From Brachycybe producta (lineage: Eukaryota > Arthropoda > Diplopoda > Playtdesmida > Andrognathidae): DNA of 64,000 bases. The notes beneath the pieces were generated by a model. That model was not told where the DNA came from. It did not search any database and saw only the letters and a program-made list of their open reading frames with translations. Location: positions 62,001-126,000 of the forward strand of contig JAUPFP010000067.1 of NCBI GenBank assembly GCA_036925085.1, read 5' to 3'. Of the stretch, positions 47,801 through 60,800 are shown in pieces (the stretch's first letter is position 1; each line of letters opens with the position of its first letter). The position numbers and the translations under genes are program-made.

Positions 47801-50800
47801 TATAGAAGAAGCATTGCAGTTACTACTGTCAACTTCTAACAACAAAAACAACAGCATTTACAAAAATACATGCTGCCATTTATGATTCAATTTGGATGTA
47901 TTACCCATGCTGCATCTTAACTGCAACTTCTGCAAGTGTTCCATTCCTAGTAATCATTTTACTTATATCGCGCTCAATCTTACTACAAGAGTGACCGAAG
48001 TCGTTTTTCGTAACAAATCTACTTGACATTTTTTTTTTCTCTCTCCAAACGCCGTGTCCGTTTCGTCAAGAGTTGTCGTAGTCCTGTAGCGCGTTCTCAA
48101 ATGCACCTCCATGTCACAACAAGTCTCTCTAGCAGTACAGAAACAGAAGAAGAAGAAGAAAAAATCGTTTACAACTTTACTAGGACACAAATTTACTTAT
48201 TTAATCTCACTTGTCTTTGAAGTGTTTGAAAAAAAAAGCGTGTAAATTCACAACAGCACGGGAGAAAAAAACAAAAAAAAAACACCAAAATTACTCTTAA
48301 CAAAAAAAAAATCCCTTTCTATAAAGTGACTCGTATCACGGTAAGAAAAAAAAAAGCAAGATCAATAGAAATATATATATATCACGACAATTAACAGACA
48401 TTGAGCACACCAAAGCAAGCCGTCCAACACAGTGAAGGTGGAGAAAGGTTAGGGAGGAGAGAGAGAGGAAAGGGGGGATTGAAGAAATTATTGAAATACA
48501 TGTAACAGATGGAGCAAAAAAGACGAGAAATAGCAAAACAAAAACCCCGTTCGGAAGAAGATGAATTAGAAGAAAGAAAAAAAAAATCATAGAATAGAAA
48601 GACTAATTCGTAAATGATTAGAGGTCGTCGTGAGTGGAACTCATCTCTCTCTCTCTCTCTCTCGTAACCGATATAATTACGAGCTTCGAGAATCCAGAGT
48701 TCCAAACCTTTTCCGACCTCGTCTTCTTGAGATCTCCTAATCTGAATTACATACCAAATCGAGATCTCCAGTACGCTCGCTCGCTCACTCTCTCTTTTTT
48801 CTTCTTCTCTAAGTTGTGCAACAACTAAAGCGTGAAGTCATACTCAGCACTTTAATTACGGTATACCTCTGAGAACGATATCTGCGTGTTCGATGATTCG
48901 TCGGACGATTTCAGTTTGACGATGATTGTCTAAACCTTGCCTAAATGACAATCGTTTACGATTGAAAATGATTCCCTCTCCCTTTGTCAAATGGCTTTCG
49001 AGCTGACTGCAGGGTGTACTCAAGTTGAATTGAATTGAACTTATTTATAGCATTTTGTATCCAAGTGTTTTCCAAATCAGGTTCAGTGAAGTGAACGAGC
49101 TAGGCTTCCGCGGCCAGAAAATTTAAAATTATTATTAAATTTTCAAGACGCAAAAATAATACAATTTTAATAATAAAATTAATTTTATATTAATAAGTCA
49201 TAGCATCACTGGCGCTCGCAAATACTAACAAGAAAGGAGGTGGTGGTGGTGATCGCCCATTTTCAAAAGCTAAATTTCTCATTTTAATGTTTTAATTTTT
49301 ATATTTTAAAATAAAATAACAGCATTGAAAAATGCTAAATTAATTTTAATAACATAGTGTATTCTCATGCTTTATTTAAATTAGGGATGGCCGTCATTCG
49401 AATCCTCGAATCCCGCGAATCTTGAAAAATATTCGTGTTTCGAAAACCTCGAATCTTCGAAGCTTTTTTTCCGTCTTTCGAATCTTTTTCGAATCCTAAT
49501 CTTCAAAAAAACCTGTTAAAAACTTTGGTAAAATTAGTTTTAACTCCATTGAGGCCCAATAGAAGCGGTACACTAAGAATAAAAACCCGGCGATTGTTGT
49601 AATTTCGGTGGCACTCGGATCACCTTGTGATCATATTAAGTGCCACACTGTGTTTTTATTATTAATAATTTAATATTTAATATTATTTCATTTATTTGTA
49701 TCTTCTTAATGAATAATTTAGGATTCTTATATGTGAGATTCGAGAAACTTTTAGGATTCGGATTCGAGAACCTTTTAGGATTCGGAATCGAGAACCTTTT
49801 AGGATTCGGATTCGAGAACCTATTAGGATTCGGATTCGAGAACCTTTTAGGATTCGGATTCGAGAACCTTTTAGGATTCGGATTCGAGAACCTTTTAGGA
49901 TTCGGATTCGAGAACCTTTTAGGATTCGGATTCGAGAACCTTTTAGGATACGGAATCGAGAACCTTTTAGGATTCGGATTCGAGAACCTTTTAGGATACG
50001 GAATCGAGAACCTTTTAGGATTCGGATTCGAGAACCTTTTAGGATTCGGATTCGAGAACCTTTTAGGATTCGGATTCGAGAACCTTTTAGGATTCGGAAT
50101 CGAGAACCTTTTAGGATTCGGAATCGAGAACCTTTTAGGATTCGGATTCGAGAACCTTTTAGGATACGGAATCGAGAACCTTTTAGGATTCGGATTCGAG
50201 AACCTTTTAGGATACGGAATCGAGAACCTTTTAGGATTCGGATTCGAGAACCTTTTAGGATTCGGATTCGAGAACCTTTTAGGATACGGAATCGAGAACC
50301 TTTTAGGATACGGAATCGAGAACCTTTTAGGATTCGGATTCGAGAACCTTTTAGGATACGGAATCGAGAACCTTTTAGGATTCGGATTCGAGAACATTTA
50401 GAATTCGTCCTCCACCTCTAATTTAAATCAGTGATTTAAAATAATCTGATTTAACTCCATTTACTCGATCTGGTCTGCAAAACATGACCTTGACAACAAC
50501 AAAACCATACGGAATCTTCAGTCACAGAGGAAACGTACCTTAAAGAATGCGCGACCCTTAGCGTCCATTGTACAATTTAAGCCTATTGTCCAGTCCTTAT
50601 CCATTAAGTAAATTGTTTCAAGTCTTTAACTTTAAGCTCTTGCTCACCTTATTCATTTTTCTAGGGTACGAGACCGATACTCGTTAAGTTTCGCAGTTAG
50701 TTAATCGCGCGTTTTAGCTGTTGCACAAATTAGAACCATATTCGGATAAACCCAAAAAAAGGTTTTATCATCCTGCAAATCAAAATATACCCAAAAAAAA

Positions 50801-53800
50801 AACTGAAACAACTAAAAATTAAAAAAAATGAAGATAAGATGAATGAAAGAGAAGGTGAAGATTTAAAAATAAGGAAGAAAGGAGGAAGAAAAAATAGGTA
50901 TACCAAGAGGCGATATATAAATATATATAATAACTATATAATAATTAAAAAAAAACATAATTAATTAAGGTCACTTACCTCCGCGCCACCGTGATAAAGA
51001 CGTGACACCATCTCGTCCGGTCGGTGACATCACGTCTTCTTCCTCCTCTTCGGGAATCGTGTAAACTTCACCGGGGCTGTGATCGTAATACGGTAATGGC
51101 TGAAGTATCTGCGGCGATATGTCTTCCTCGTCTTCGTCTTCTTCGTCGTCGTCATCATCGTCGTCGTCGTCGTCGTCATTGTCATCATCGTCGTCATCAT
51201 CTTCTTCTTCGTCCTCTTCGTCATCTTCCTCGAGATCGGCACGACGATCGCTACTCAAAAGATCAGCATCTCTTCGCTCGACTTCGGCAAAACTTTCGAC
51301 TTCGGCATTCAAATCCGTTTCGCCGATCTTCGTCTGATATTTTGTGTGATTCTCTTTATTCTTCTGCTCTTTACGTTCGTCTAAATGTCCGTCACGACTT
51401 TCAGCTTCTTCGCTGCTGTCATCGCTGTCACTACTTCCACTTCCACTGCCATCATCCGATCCGTCGTTGTCTTTGCCACTGTCTTCACCTTCCTCTATCC
51501 TATGGTTACCTGCTACGAACGGTTTGTTGCGTTCCGACGATTCGATCGTCTTCACCGTTACTGAGCTTTGTGGCCTGACTTTCGAGATTTCCGAAACGCC
51601 GTTATGTCGATACTCAATTGACTTACCATCGTCCTGATGTTGAAGTTGAGACGCGTTGGCATAAGGATCTTGTCTCTGTTACAAAACAAGAAGAAGAAAA
51701 ACACACTCAGCCTCCTTACCGTCACAATTTGTCATTATGGACAACAGCTTGTTTGATTTAAGAACCTTGGCACACAAACCACTTTTTATTGGTCGCATTT
51801 GACTGCAAAATGTAGTCATGAAAATGTCGCTCGTGTGCAAAGGCCCGGCGTCTTTCCAAAGCAACACATTGCAACCACTGCTCAGTCACCTGCGGCAATT
51901 GCCATTTTGGTGTAGAACTCGATCACTCAAAAGTGGTCTGTGTGCCAAGGCCCTAAGGGTCGTGGCACACGAACCACTTTTCAGTGCTCGAATTCTATTG
52001 CAAAATGTAGTCGGCATGTGGCCGTTTCATCAATTTAAACAATTTGATGAAATTCGCACGTAAAATAAATCATGATTTTCAATGCTTTTCATCATTTCAG
52101 CAATTTGGCAAACTCTATTTTTTTCTCTCATCAGTTTCAATAATATCATGGATTTCCTCGAAGAAATTCGTTATTTTCAACGCATTTTTCTTCGGTTTTC
52201 ACTGCTTCAAATTTATCTTATAATAAGTCTTATCAATTTGATGACATTCCCCAAGCAATTCATCAGTTTCGTCTGTTTCGGCAAACCCCAGTTTTTCTCA
52301 TCTGTTCAACCAAACCCTAATTTTTCATCAGTTTTAACAATTTGATGAAATTTCCAAGCAATTCATCCTTTTTATACAATAAATGCGTTTAGATGACTCC
52401 CAATTTTTTTTTATCAGTTTCGACAATTTGATGAAATTCCGAAGTCTATTCATTACTTTCAACACATTTCAAGATTTCATCAGTTTAAGCAAATCTAGTT
52501 TTTAACATCAATTTCATCATTTTTAGTCAAATCCAAAACGTATTTTGACTTATTAAATGTAATAAAAACATTTTTACCAAATAAGGTTTTTTTGGGGATT
52601 TAGCTAAAACTTTAGCAAAATGTTAAATATGTATTTAATAATTGAGTTTAAATTTCATATAGAACATTGTTGTGCAACATTCAAAACAGCAACTTAAGTT
52701 GTGCAACCACTGTTAACAAATATTACATTTATTTTTTCTCAAATTATAATTAGTATATTCAACCCAAACTGTAATCAACGTAATATTACCCATCCTCCGT
52801 TGTCGTAAGGTCTATCCGTCGTTATCCGTCCACCCGACTGCATCGTAGACCTCTGCTGCTGCTGTTGTTGTTGTTGTTGGCCACCAACCTTCTGTTGTTG
52901 TAAATGTTGTTGCATTCCCATCTGTGGCATCGACTGATGAGCCGCCATTCCTCTACCTTGTCCAATGCTACCATTTTGAGTGCCGGCTCCCAATGGTCTC
53001 ACATGTTGAGCCGTACCCATGGTGGGCACACCACTTCCAACGCCGCCGCCGCTAAGCGCTTGCCTCTGCTGTTGTCTTCTTTTGGCACAATTGCCACAAA
53101 CCCATTCCATTCTCTAGAATAGAAATGAAAAACCGCACATTCTAAAAGTTGTCATCACGAAATAATAAATCTCCAATTCAATTCAGAGCCAAGGATGGTT
53201 CACACATGCAGTTAGATTTTTATGTTCCTTTCACAAAAAAATGGGGTGATAATATAATGGCTACTTTTATAGAATGATAAAAAACTAGAAGTGTCAAATG
53301 TATATTTTTAAAGGAATCAAGATGAAAATACTTTTTTTTAAAAAAATGACTTAAAAACTTTCCAGTTTTTTTAATAAATATTTCAATTTCGTCTTAATGT
53401 TGATTATCAAATGTAGAAAAATAAAGAGAATTCAATTGTTTTCTCTGGCATTTGCATATTTTGCAATTTAACTACTTATAAAAGCCGTTTATCCGGTCTC
53501 GTGAGTAATTATATATTGTTTGACGCAGATTAGTTATATAGTTACCTCGGAAAGTGCAAAGTTATTTGCAAAACAACAACTTTTGTTTCCGTAAATCATG
53601 CAAGCATGGCGTTTCAATGTAAAATTTCCATTTAGTTTGTTGTTGTTGTGTGGGTATGTCTTTAAAATCCATGCATGCGTAATTATATTATATCTGTTTG
53701 AAAAAGTGTGGGGGTTGTTGGGTTACGAGTTGTTCCTGTATAAGGTTGGGAGTCTTCCAGTGTCTGAACCCCTTATCCAATCCAATGGTTCTACCCTGCT

Positions 53801-56800
53801 GAAGGTTTTGAAACGCCTTCCACATAAATGATCAGCTTGATTATGGGTAAGCTTTTCTCTTTGAGGTGCATTTGAGAACGCAGTCCATTGTGCGACTATA
53901 CTCTCTCTAGAAATTTGTTCACAAGGCATTTGAAAACCTCTATAAAGGCGAGTTCACACGGAGTCGTGAATTGGGTGAGAACACGCACAAGTAATGCGAA
54001 TGTCACACTATACTTGCTTATTCAACACCGGAGTTCACGACCATTTCCAGTTCACACGAGTTCTCCAATGGCCAAACGTTGTCGTTTGTTTGAAGTTAAC
54101 AGTTCCTACAATATGCTTCTAGAAATGCAACAACCCGAGACCTTTTCAAACGCATGTTTGGTTAAGAATGCAAGTAGATCATTTATTTTATGCGTAGATG
54201 GCGCCACTAGCCCTTCCATAGAAATGTACTGCCACTTCACCTTCCTTTTTTCACGTGGCAAACGTTCAATTGCGTCATAGCTATTTACCTCTACACGTGC
54301 TCTCTATCTTCACTTATACATGTATTATGTTCTGGGGGTATGTTTGTCTACGTGCTGGATAATTAAGGTTGTTTTGGACGCTTTTAGAGCTAAAAGGGTG
54401 CATTCTATTTCAACTAATTGGCGGCGAGTGTAGTTGGCCACCTATAAAGGTTGCAGGCGCCATCTACCTTGCATTTACACAAGTATTTTTCTATGAAGCC
54501 CTCTTAACATACCGCTTAACTGACTCATAAATGACTACATGTATTTTTTAAGTGCTGACTGTGCTGCTATTCTTGGTTGCTGTTAGAAGCTGACAAGTGT
54601 TGACACTGCAACAAATGTAGGGCATTTTCAAATGTGCCCTTTGGTTAAAATGCAATTTGGGTAATACATTCTTATGGCAACATGTATTTCTGTAAGTGGT
54701 GTTCTTGTTGTTGTTAGAAGCTTGCAATTTTTGCAATAATGTGCTCCTACCAATAATAATACATCATCAAAATCAAAGGCATTTTCAAATGCACCCCTTT
54801 GGTTAAAATGCAATATTGGTAATACATTCTAATCGAGTCATAAATGGCAACATGTATTTCTGTAAGTGATGTTCTTGTTAGAAGTTCGCAGTTTTTGCAA
54901 TAATGTGTTCCTACCAAAATCAAAGGGGTGTTTTCAAATGCAACTCCTCCTCCTCCACTACCACAACTCCATGCTGTGTTTTATTTCTTTGACCAAAACC
55001 AACCAACTAAGAATTAACTTATGACATTAGAGCTCCATTATAAACACCCTAAGTCCACCCAAACCCCATTTTTCTGTTTATTTCTTTATTTGGCTTTCAT
55101 TAGCAACCAATGTTGTTTCATAATGTAGGAAAAAAAAAATAACATAATTTTCTCTCACACAGACCATTTTTTTTTACTGCGATCTTTTTCTTTTACAGTT
55201 GCAACCCATTCAACCTGGAACATTTTTTTTTCTTTCCTACTTTCCATCCACTATTTTTGGCAAGTGTTCCTCACTTTTTTTATTATATATTTTTATGTTT
55301 GCGTGATTACATTAATTTCGATTCCGTGAAAACGACTTTTTTTTGTTGTTGTTGCTTCTCTTTTCTTCTTAGTTTCATGTCTTGAATATCCAAACATGTA
55401 ATTTCCAATTGCATCTATTTTTTTTTATGATTGATTACATCTCGAAAATAACAAGAAACATGTCTCTCTCTCTCTGTCTGTCTTTCTATATAAAGCTCTC
55501 CTCACCCTTGTTGTGACCGATGTGACCATGGCACCACATTGACGACATACTCGAGTACGACAATCGGCACAGTCGTTTATGTTCGAAGGCAGTTCGTTCA
55601 CTTGGCACATTGGGCACATTCTCTGAGATCCAACCGACTGATGCTGTTGTTGATGGTCACTTGGTCTTCCAGCTGGTCCGCCACCAGTTCGTTTGAAAGT
55701 TGAACTAACTTCTGGTTCACTTCTAGAAGAAACAACAACAAAAATCAATTCCATCAGAACTATTTTTAGAAGACATAATTGCATATTCTGTTATTCATCG
55801 ATTTATACACCAGTGTAACGTGATCCATCCATAAAAAAATTTCTCGATTTGACACGTCACATCATTTGAACAAATCTATGAATATATCGGAATGTAGGGG
55901 TTTGAAAAAGCTGCTTCATACAAGAACACATTTGTGTCGCCACAAAAAAAAAGTGTTCACTTTTAGGCCAACATCACACGGAACAATTTGTGGCGCCACA
56001 AAGTGTTCGTTTTTACTATGGAAGTGTCCACACAAGACACCGCACCACCGTCATTTTTTGTCTTTTGCTTCACAGTGGCGATGAGTGGTTCAAGTGTAGC
56101 CACGAGTGGCGAACACCACCTGTTCGTCAGTGGTGATCAATATAATACCAATGGAATGCTTCGACAATATTCTATTGGTTTCTATGATGGTCCGTGTGAA
56201 GCACAAGCCAAGTCTAACACTAAGTGGTCACCACTTTGTGTCAGCAAAAAGTGTTCGTTTTTAGCAGAAAATTGATTGCATATAACGTTTTCACACGAGC
56301 CACTGCCAGTTTTTTTTATGCACCACAGTGGCAAAGAGTTTTTTCGAGGTCAGTCACGAGTGGCGAACACAAAGTAGCACCACGTAGTGGTTGACGTCAG
56401 CTTGCTTCAGTTATGCTGTCAGTCGAGGACACTAGTATTACTTTGATCACCACTGACAAACAGGCGGTGTTCGTCAGTCCTGTGAACGCTCCCAATGGCA
56501 CATCAATGGTCTGCTACAAAAGTGTTCCGCGTTAAGCGACGCTAACAAATTGATTCCAAATCCACCTATATTTACTATCAAGACACCCTTCATTCATCAT
56601 TCCTTATTTGTAGCTATTTGTGTATTCAGTGGTTGCACTGAACCATTTTTCATTTCATGTTTAACAGTTTTTAGTGGCCGAGATGAACTGTAAAAAGTGG
56701 TCGACATATAAGGCCGAAATGTCAACTGTAGTTGCACGAACTGCAAAAAAAAAAAGGTGGTCGTCGAGTCAACTCGAGTGGTAGGTTTCGATCAACTACT

Positions 56801-57838
56801 ACAGTAGTCGGTTTAAAGGTCACACGTCGACTACTTTTTGCATTCCATCTCGACCACTAAAAATCCCTCTTGTTTGTGAACATCTTAAGTTAGTGGTTCT
56901 CAAACGAGTGCAACTTCAGTTTCGCTCGACGCGCCGTCAAATTCTAGACATTTTCGAACTGATTACTCTTTCATTTGTAAAAAAATCCAGAGAAACTTCA
57001 ATGTGTTTTAGAAAGTAGAAGGGTAAACTGAATCATTTAAGGCTATTTTTATGTTGATGTCTCTTTTTCGAAATGAGCTTTTTATGCGAGGTTGAAAATG
57101 ACCCAAACTTTAAAAGTTTTTTTTTTATAAAAAAAAAAGTGCTGTGATTTTTGATGACAAAGAAAAACTTTAAAAGAATAAACTAAATCGGTTGGAAACT
57201 GGAAAACAATTTCCTAATGTGAAGGAGGTTTCTCCTTTACATTTTTCTGCACCACTTTTATGTTTTTGCTGCAAAATATGCAAATGAAAAAGAACAATGA
57301 AATAAAACTAGTTATTTTGCATTTCAAAAGCAACATTAAGATGAAATTGAAAACACTTGAGTGCATCGCGGCACACGAGGGCACTGAGTTCGACTGCAAA
57401 ATCTTGACGCAGGTGGCTGAGCAGTGGTTGGCAATGTATTGCTATGGGAGAAAAAAACGGTCGAATCTTATTGCACACGAGCGTGTTTTCAACAAGTATG
57501 GAACTTCTGGAACCGAAAGAGGTTGGTCGATCCCTGCGCCACCGGCGACAGTGTTTCTCTGTTGCACACGAACCACTTTCCAACCACTTGTCAGATCTCT
57601 TTGATCTTGTCGCCAATTACGACCACTCTTTTTTGTAATTCACTTTAAGCTGTATACCTCTGAACTACCAAACAGTCGACTCGAAGTGGTCGGTTTTAGC
57701 GACAAGCCGACTTAATTTTGCAGTCGAACCGGACCACTTAAAAGAGGAACGTGGTAGACTTTCCAATTTTTCTTAAAGTTGTTTAAACACAATGAGATTA
57801 CCCAGAGTTCTAGTTTCTTTTGTTTTTTTCTGTTTGTG

Positions 57839-57877
<39 letters not shown>

Positions 57878-60800
57878 CATCTCCATCATTTTATCTTTTA
57901 ATGCGTTCGTTTTCTCCGCATTGTGCATTCAGCCATTATCTGTATGTAGACCGGTGGTTCTCAAAGGGTGTGCCAGAGTACACCGAGTGTGCCGCGCGAG
58001 TCTCGCTCGATATGCTGCAAGTTTTGCATAGTGTGAGCTACAAACTTCACTAGATGTGTTGCGAGTTTCGTCAGATGTCCAACAAATTTTGTAATGTGTG
58101 CTGCTAATTTCGCTAGATGTTCCGCAATTTTCGCTAGATGTGCCACACTTTTCGCCAGATGTGCCGCAGGTTTCGTCAGATGTCCAACAAATTTTGCAAT
58201 GTGTTCTGCTAATTTCGCTAGATGTTCCGCAATTTTCGCAAGGTGTGAAGCAAGTTTCGCCAGCTGTGCCACAAATTTTGTAAGGTGTGCTGCGAGTTTC
58301 ACTAGATGTGTCACGAATTTTGCTTAGTGTGCCACAAAAAAAAAATACACACGTCACATAATCATTAAAAATTTGCATAATCTGACTTGCTTATTTTGTT
58401 GCCTTGTTTCCACTGGGATGAAAATTTGAACTTTTTGAAAATTTCAACTGGTGAAAACTAGAAGAAACATGGCCCCCGCCCGCCCATTCACTATGATAGG
58501 CGAAAGGGGCCAAAATTTGTTCAATTTTTCACCAGTTGAACTTTTCAAAAAAGTTGAACTTTTCACACCATGCAGTGGAAACAAGGCCTAAAGAAGCACT
58601 TTTTTTGGTCAGAAAAATGAAATTCTACAAAGGGTAACTTAAACGAACTCTCGTTTTGATTTTCTATTCTCTGTTATTTCTTCCAATGATTCTAGTTGTT
58701 AATTGTTTCCGACATTTGTTTCACTTGAAACATTTATATACACATAACATAATATACACTGTTTATTTGCATATTTTGTCGTTTTGGAAAGTTTGCTTTT
58801 ATTTATATAAAATGCATAATTTATAAGAAAAAATCTATTTACATAATGGCTTTGGTTGGCTTTAGTGATGTGTAAACCACAGAAATACGAAGGAAGTCAG
58901 TGCTGCAGTCAGTGAAATAACATCGAAGTAAACTGAAAATTAGCTTCCAATTTTTTTAAAATTGTACGCAATTGTATGGGAGCTTATGTCAGTTGCATTA
59001 TAAAAACCTTTGTATAACCATGACCTTCCTTGAATTTTTGACAAAAATTGAAATTTTTCCCAGATTTTTTTGGTAAAAATTACAATTTTCACTGATTTTT
59101 TTAGTAAAAAATTAAAATTTTCACTAATTTTTGTATAAAAATTACACTTCTCCCTGATGTTTTGGCAAAACATTACAATTTTCACTGCTCTTTTTTTTAA
59201 AAAAATTGCAATTTTCCCTAATCTTTTCTCATTAAAATTACACTTTTCCTTGATTTTTTTGGTAAAGTTTACAATTTTTCCTGATTTTTTGGTAAAAATT
59301 ACAATTTTCACTGACTTTTTGAAAAATCAGGGAAAAGTGTAATTTTTACAAAAAATAGGGACAATTGTAATTTTAATCACAATTTTCCATTATTTTTTTT
59401 TTGTAAAAATTACACTTTTCTCTAATTGATTTTTGCAAAAATTACACTTCTCACTGATTTTTTGGCAAAAAAATTGAAATTTTTCCCCAGATTTTTTTGG
59501 TAAAAATTACAATTTTCACTGATTTTTTAGTAAAAAAATTACAATTTTCACTGATTTTTTAGTAAAAAAAATTACAATTTTCACTGATTTTTTAGTAAAA
59601 AAAATTACAATTTTCACTGATTTTTTAGTAAAAAAAATTACAATTTTCACTAATTTTTATATAAAAATTACACTTCTCCCTGATGTTTTGGCAAAACATT
59701 ACAATTTTCATTGCTCTTTTTAATCTTTTCTCATTAAAATTACACTTTTCCTTGATTTGTTTTTGGTAAAGTTTACAATTTTTCCTGATTTTTTTTGGGG
59801 TAATAATTACAATTTTCATTGATTTCCCCCCCCCCCGAATCAATTTCATTTTCCCTGTTTTTCACTGACTTTCTATGGCGATATGAAGCCAGTAATAGCG
59901 TATTATGAGTTAGTATCACAAAATATTGATTTCGTATTTCATTAAGTTCAGATAATAATATGTGTAATCAATTCAATTTTATATTATTTTTTTTCTCCAT
60001 CCTCTTAACTGAAGAAGATTCGACTAAATTCAACAAAAGACTTCAATGAATTTTAAGCTCAATTGTTCGACAAGAAAATCACTTCAGATCATTTTCAATA
60101 ATAATAATGATTATAAAAAATAACAATTTAAGTAAATTTTCGATATTCTTCTATTTTTAAATTCATTATTTTAAGATTCTTTTTTTTTTAATTTTGGACC
60201 AGCTTGAAAGCGTTAAATCACTAAAATCGCTAATTTAAAATTGTCATAAAAATCTTTAAAGATGAAAATCCTTCTAGTTTGTAAAACACTTTCAATGGGG
60301 TCAGGATGAAAAGATGAACGAATGAACGGTGATGAACATTGGGGTAACTCTAAAACCCGACACAGAATGCATATAGAATTGGATGAACACTATATTTTAA
60401 TTAATGAACACACATTTTAAAGAGATGAACAGAGAGAAATAAAAGGATGAACATACTTTAAAGGGATGAACATGGTTTTAGTTTAGGTTAGGTTAGATTA
60501 GATTATTTAACCAAACCTAACCTAACCTAACTCCATAAAACCATGTTCATCCCCCTTAAACCCATGTTCATCCCTTTAAAGTATGTTCATCCTTTTATTT
60601 CTCTCTGTTCATTCCTTTAAAATGTGTGTTCATTAATTAAAATATAGTGTTCATCCAATTCTATATGCATTCTGTGTCGGGTTTTAGAGTTACCCCAATG
60701 TTCATCACCGTTCATTCGTTCATCTTTTTATCTTGACCCCTTTCAATGTTACTTAAGACTATGTCTTGCTAGTTATGCATTTTTATTGATGTAAAAATAA

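Larger units (their letters stand above)
39810..48866. other. Intron 5 of the Piccolo-like gene (about 9 kb)
   Basis: No exon is supported. It contains elements at 40597-40840, 41112-41328, 41569-41714, 43493-43817, 44488-44801, 46455-46575 and 46665-46862; a block of short gcttgcgaacagttc palindromes at 43990-44300; (TA)n at 45741-45771; and gtgcatttgagaacgc repeats at 47340-48130. A G-run lies at ~42970-42988. ORFs at 42166-42645, 44748-45056 and 47335-47586 have no recognisable domains. Confidence 0.65.

Noticed and set aside
49640..50401. 253-codon ORFs on both strands as protein-coding genes
   Set aside because: They consist almost wholly of the 24-bp tandem unit, lie in an intron and match no known domain.
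49736..50402. CRISPR array
   Set aside because: Units are contiguous with no unique spacers, and the DNA is animal nuclear.
51024..51578. 184-codon forward ORF rich in Arg/His/Leu and a poly-Ser ORF
   Set aside because: Antisense shadows of the acidic exon 4.
57929..58378. 149- and 117-codon reverse ORFs with regular Cys/Ala repeats
   Set aside because: Products of the second 24-bp minisatellite.
58940..59849. Lys/Asn/Phe-rich reverse ORFs
   Set aside because: Products of the ~30-bp AT-rich tandem repeat.
60484..60540. Interstitial telomere array
   Set aside because: Only three or so TTAGG-type units per strand, interrupted by attagatta; too short to call and part of the hairpin loop.
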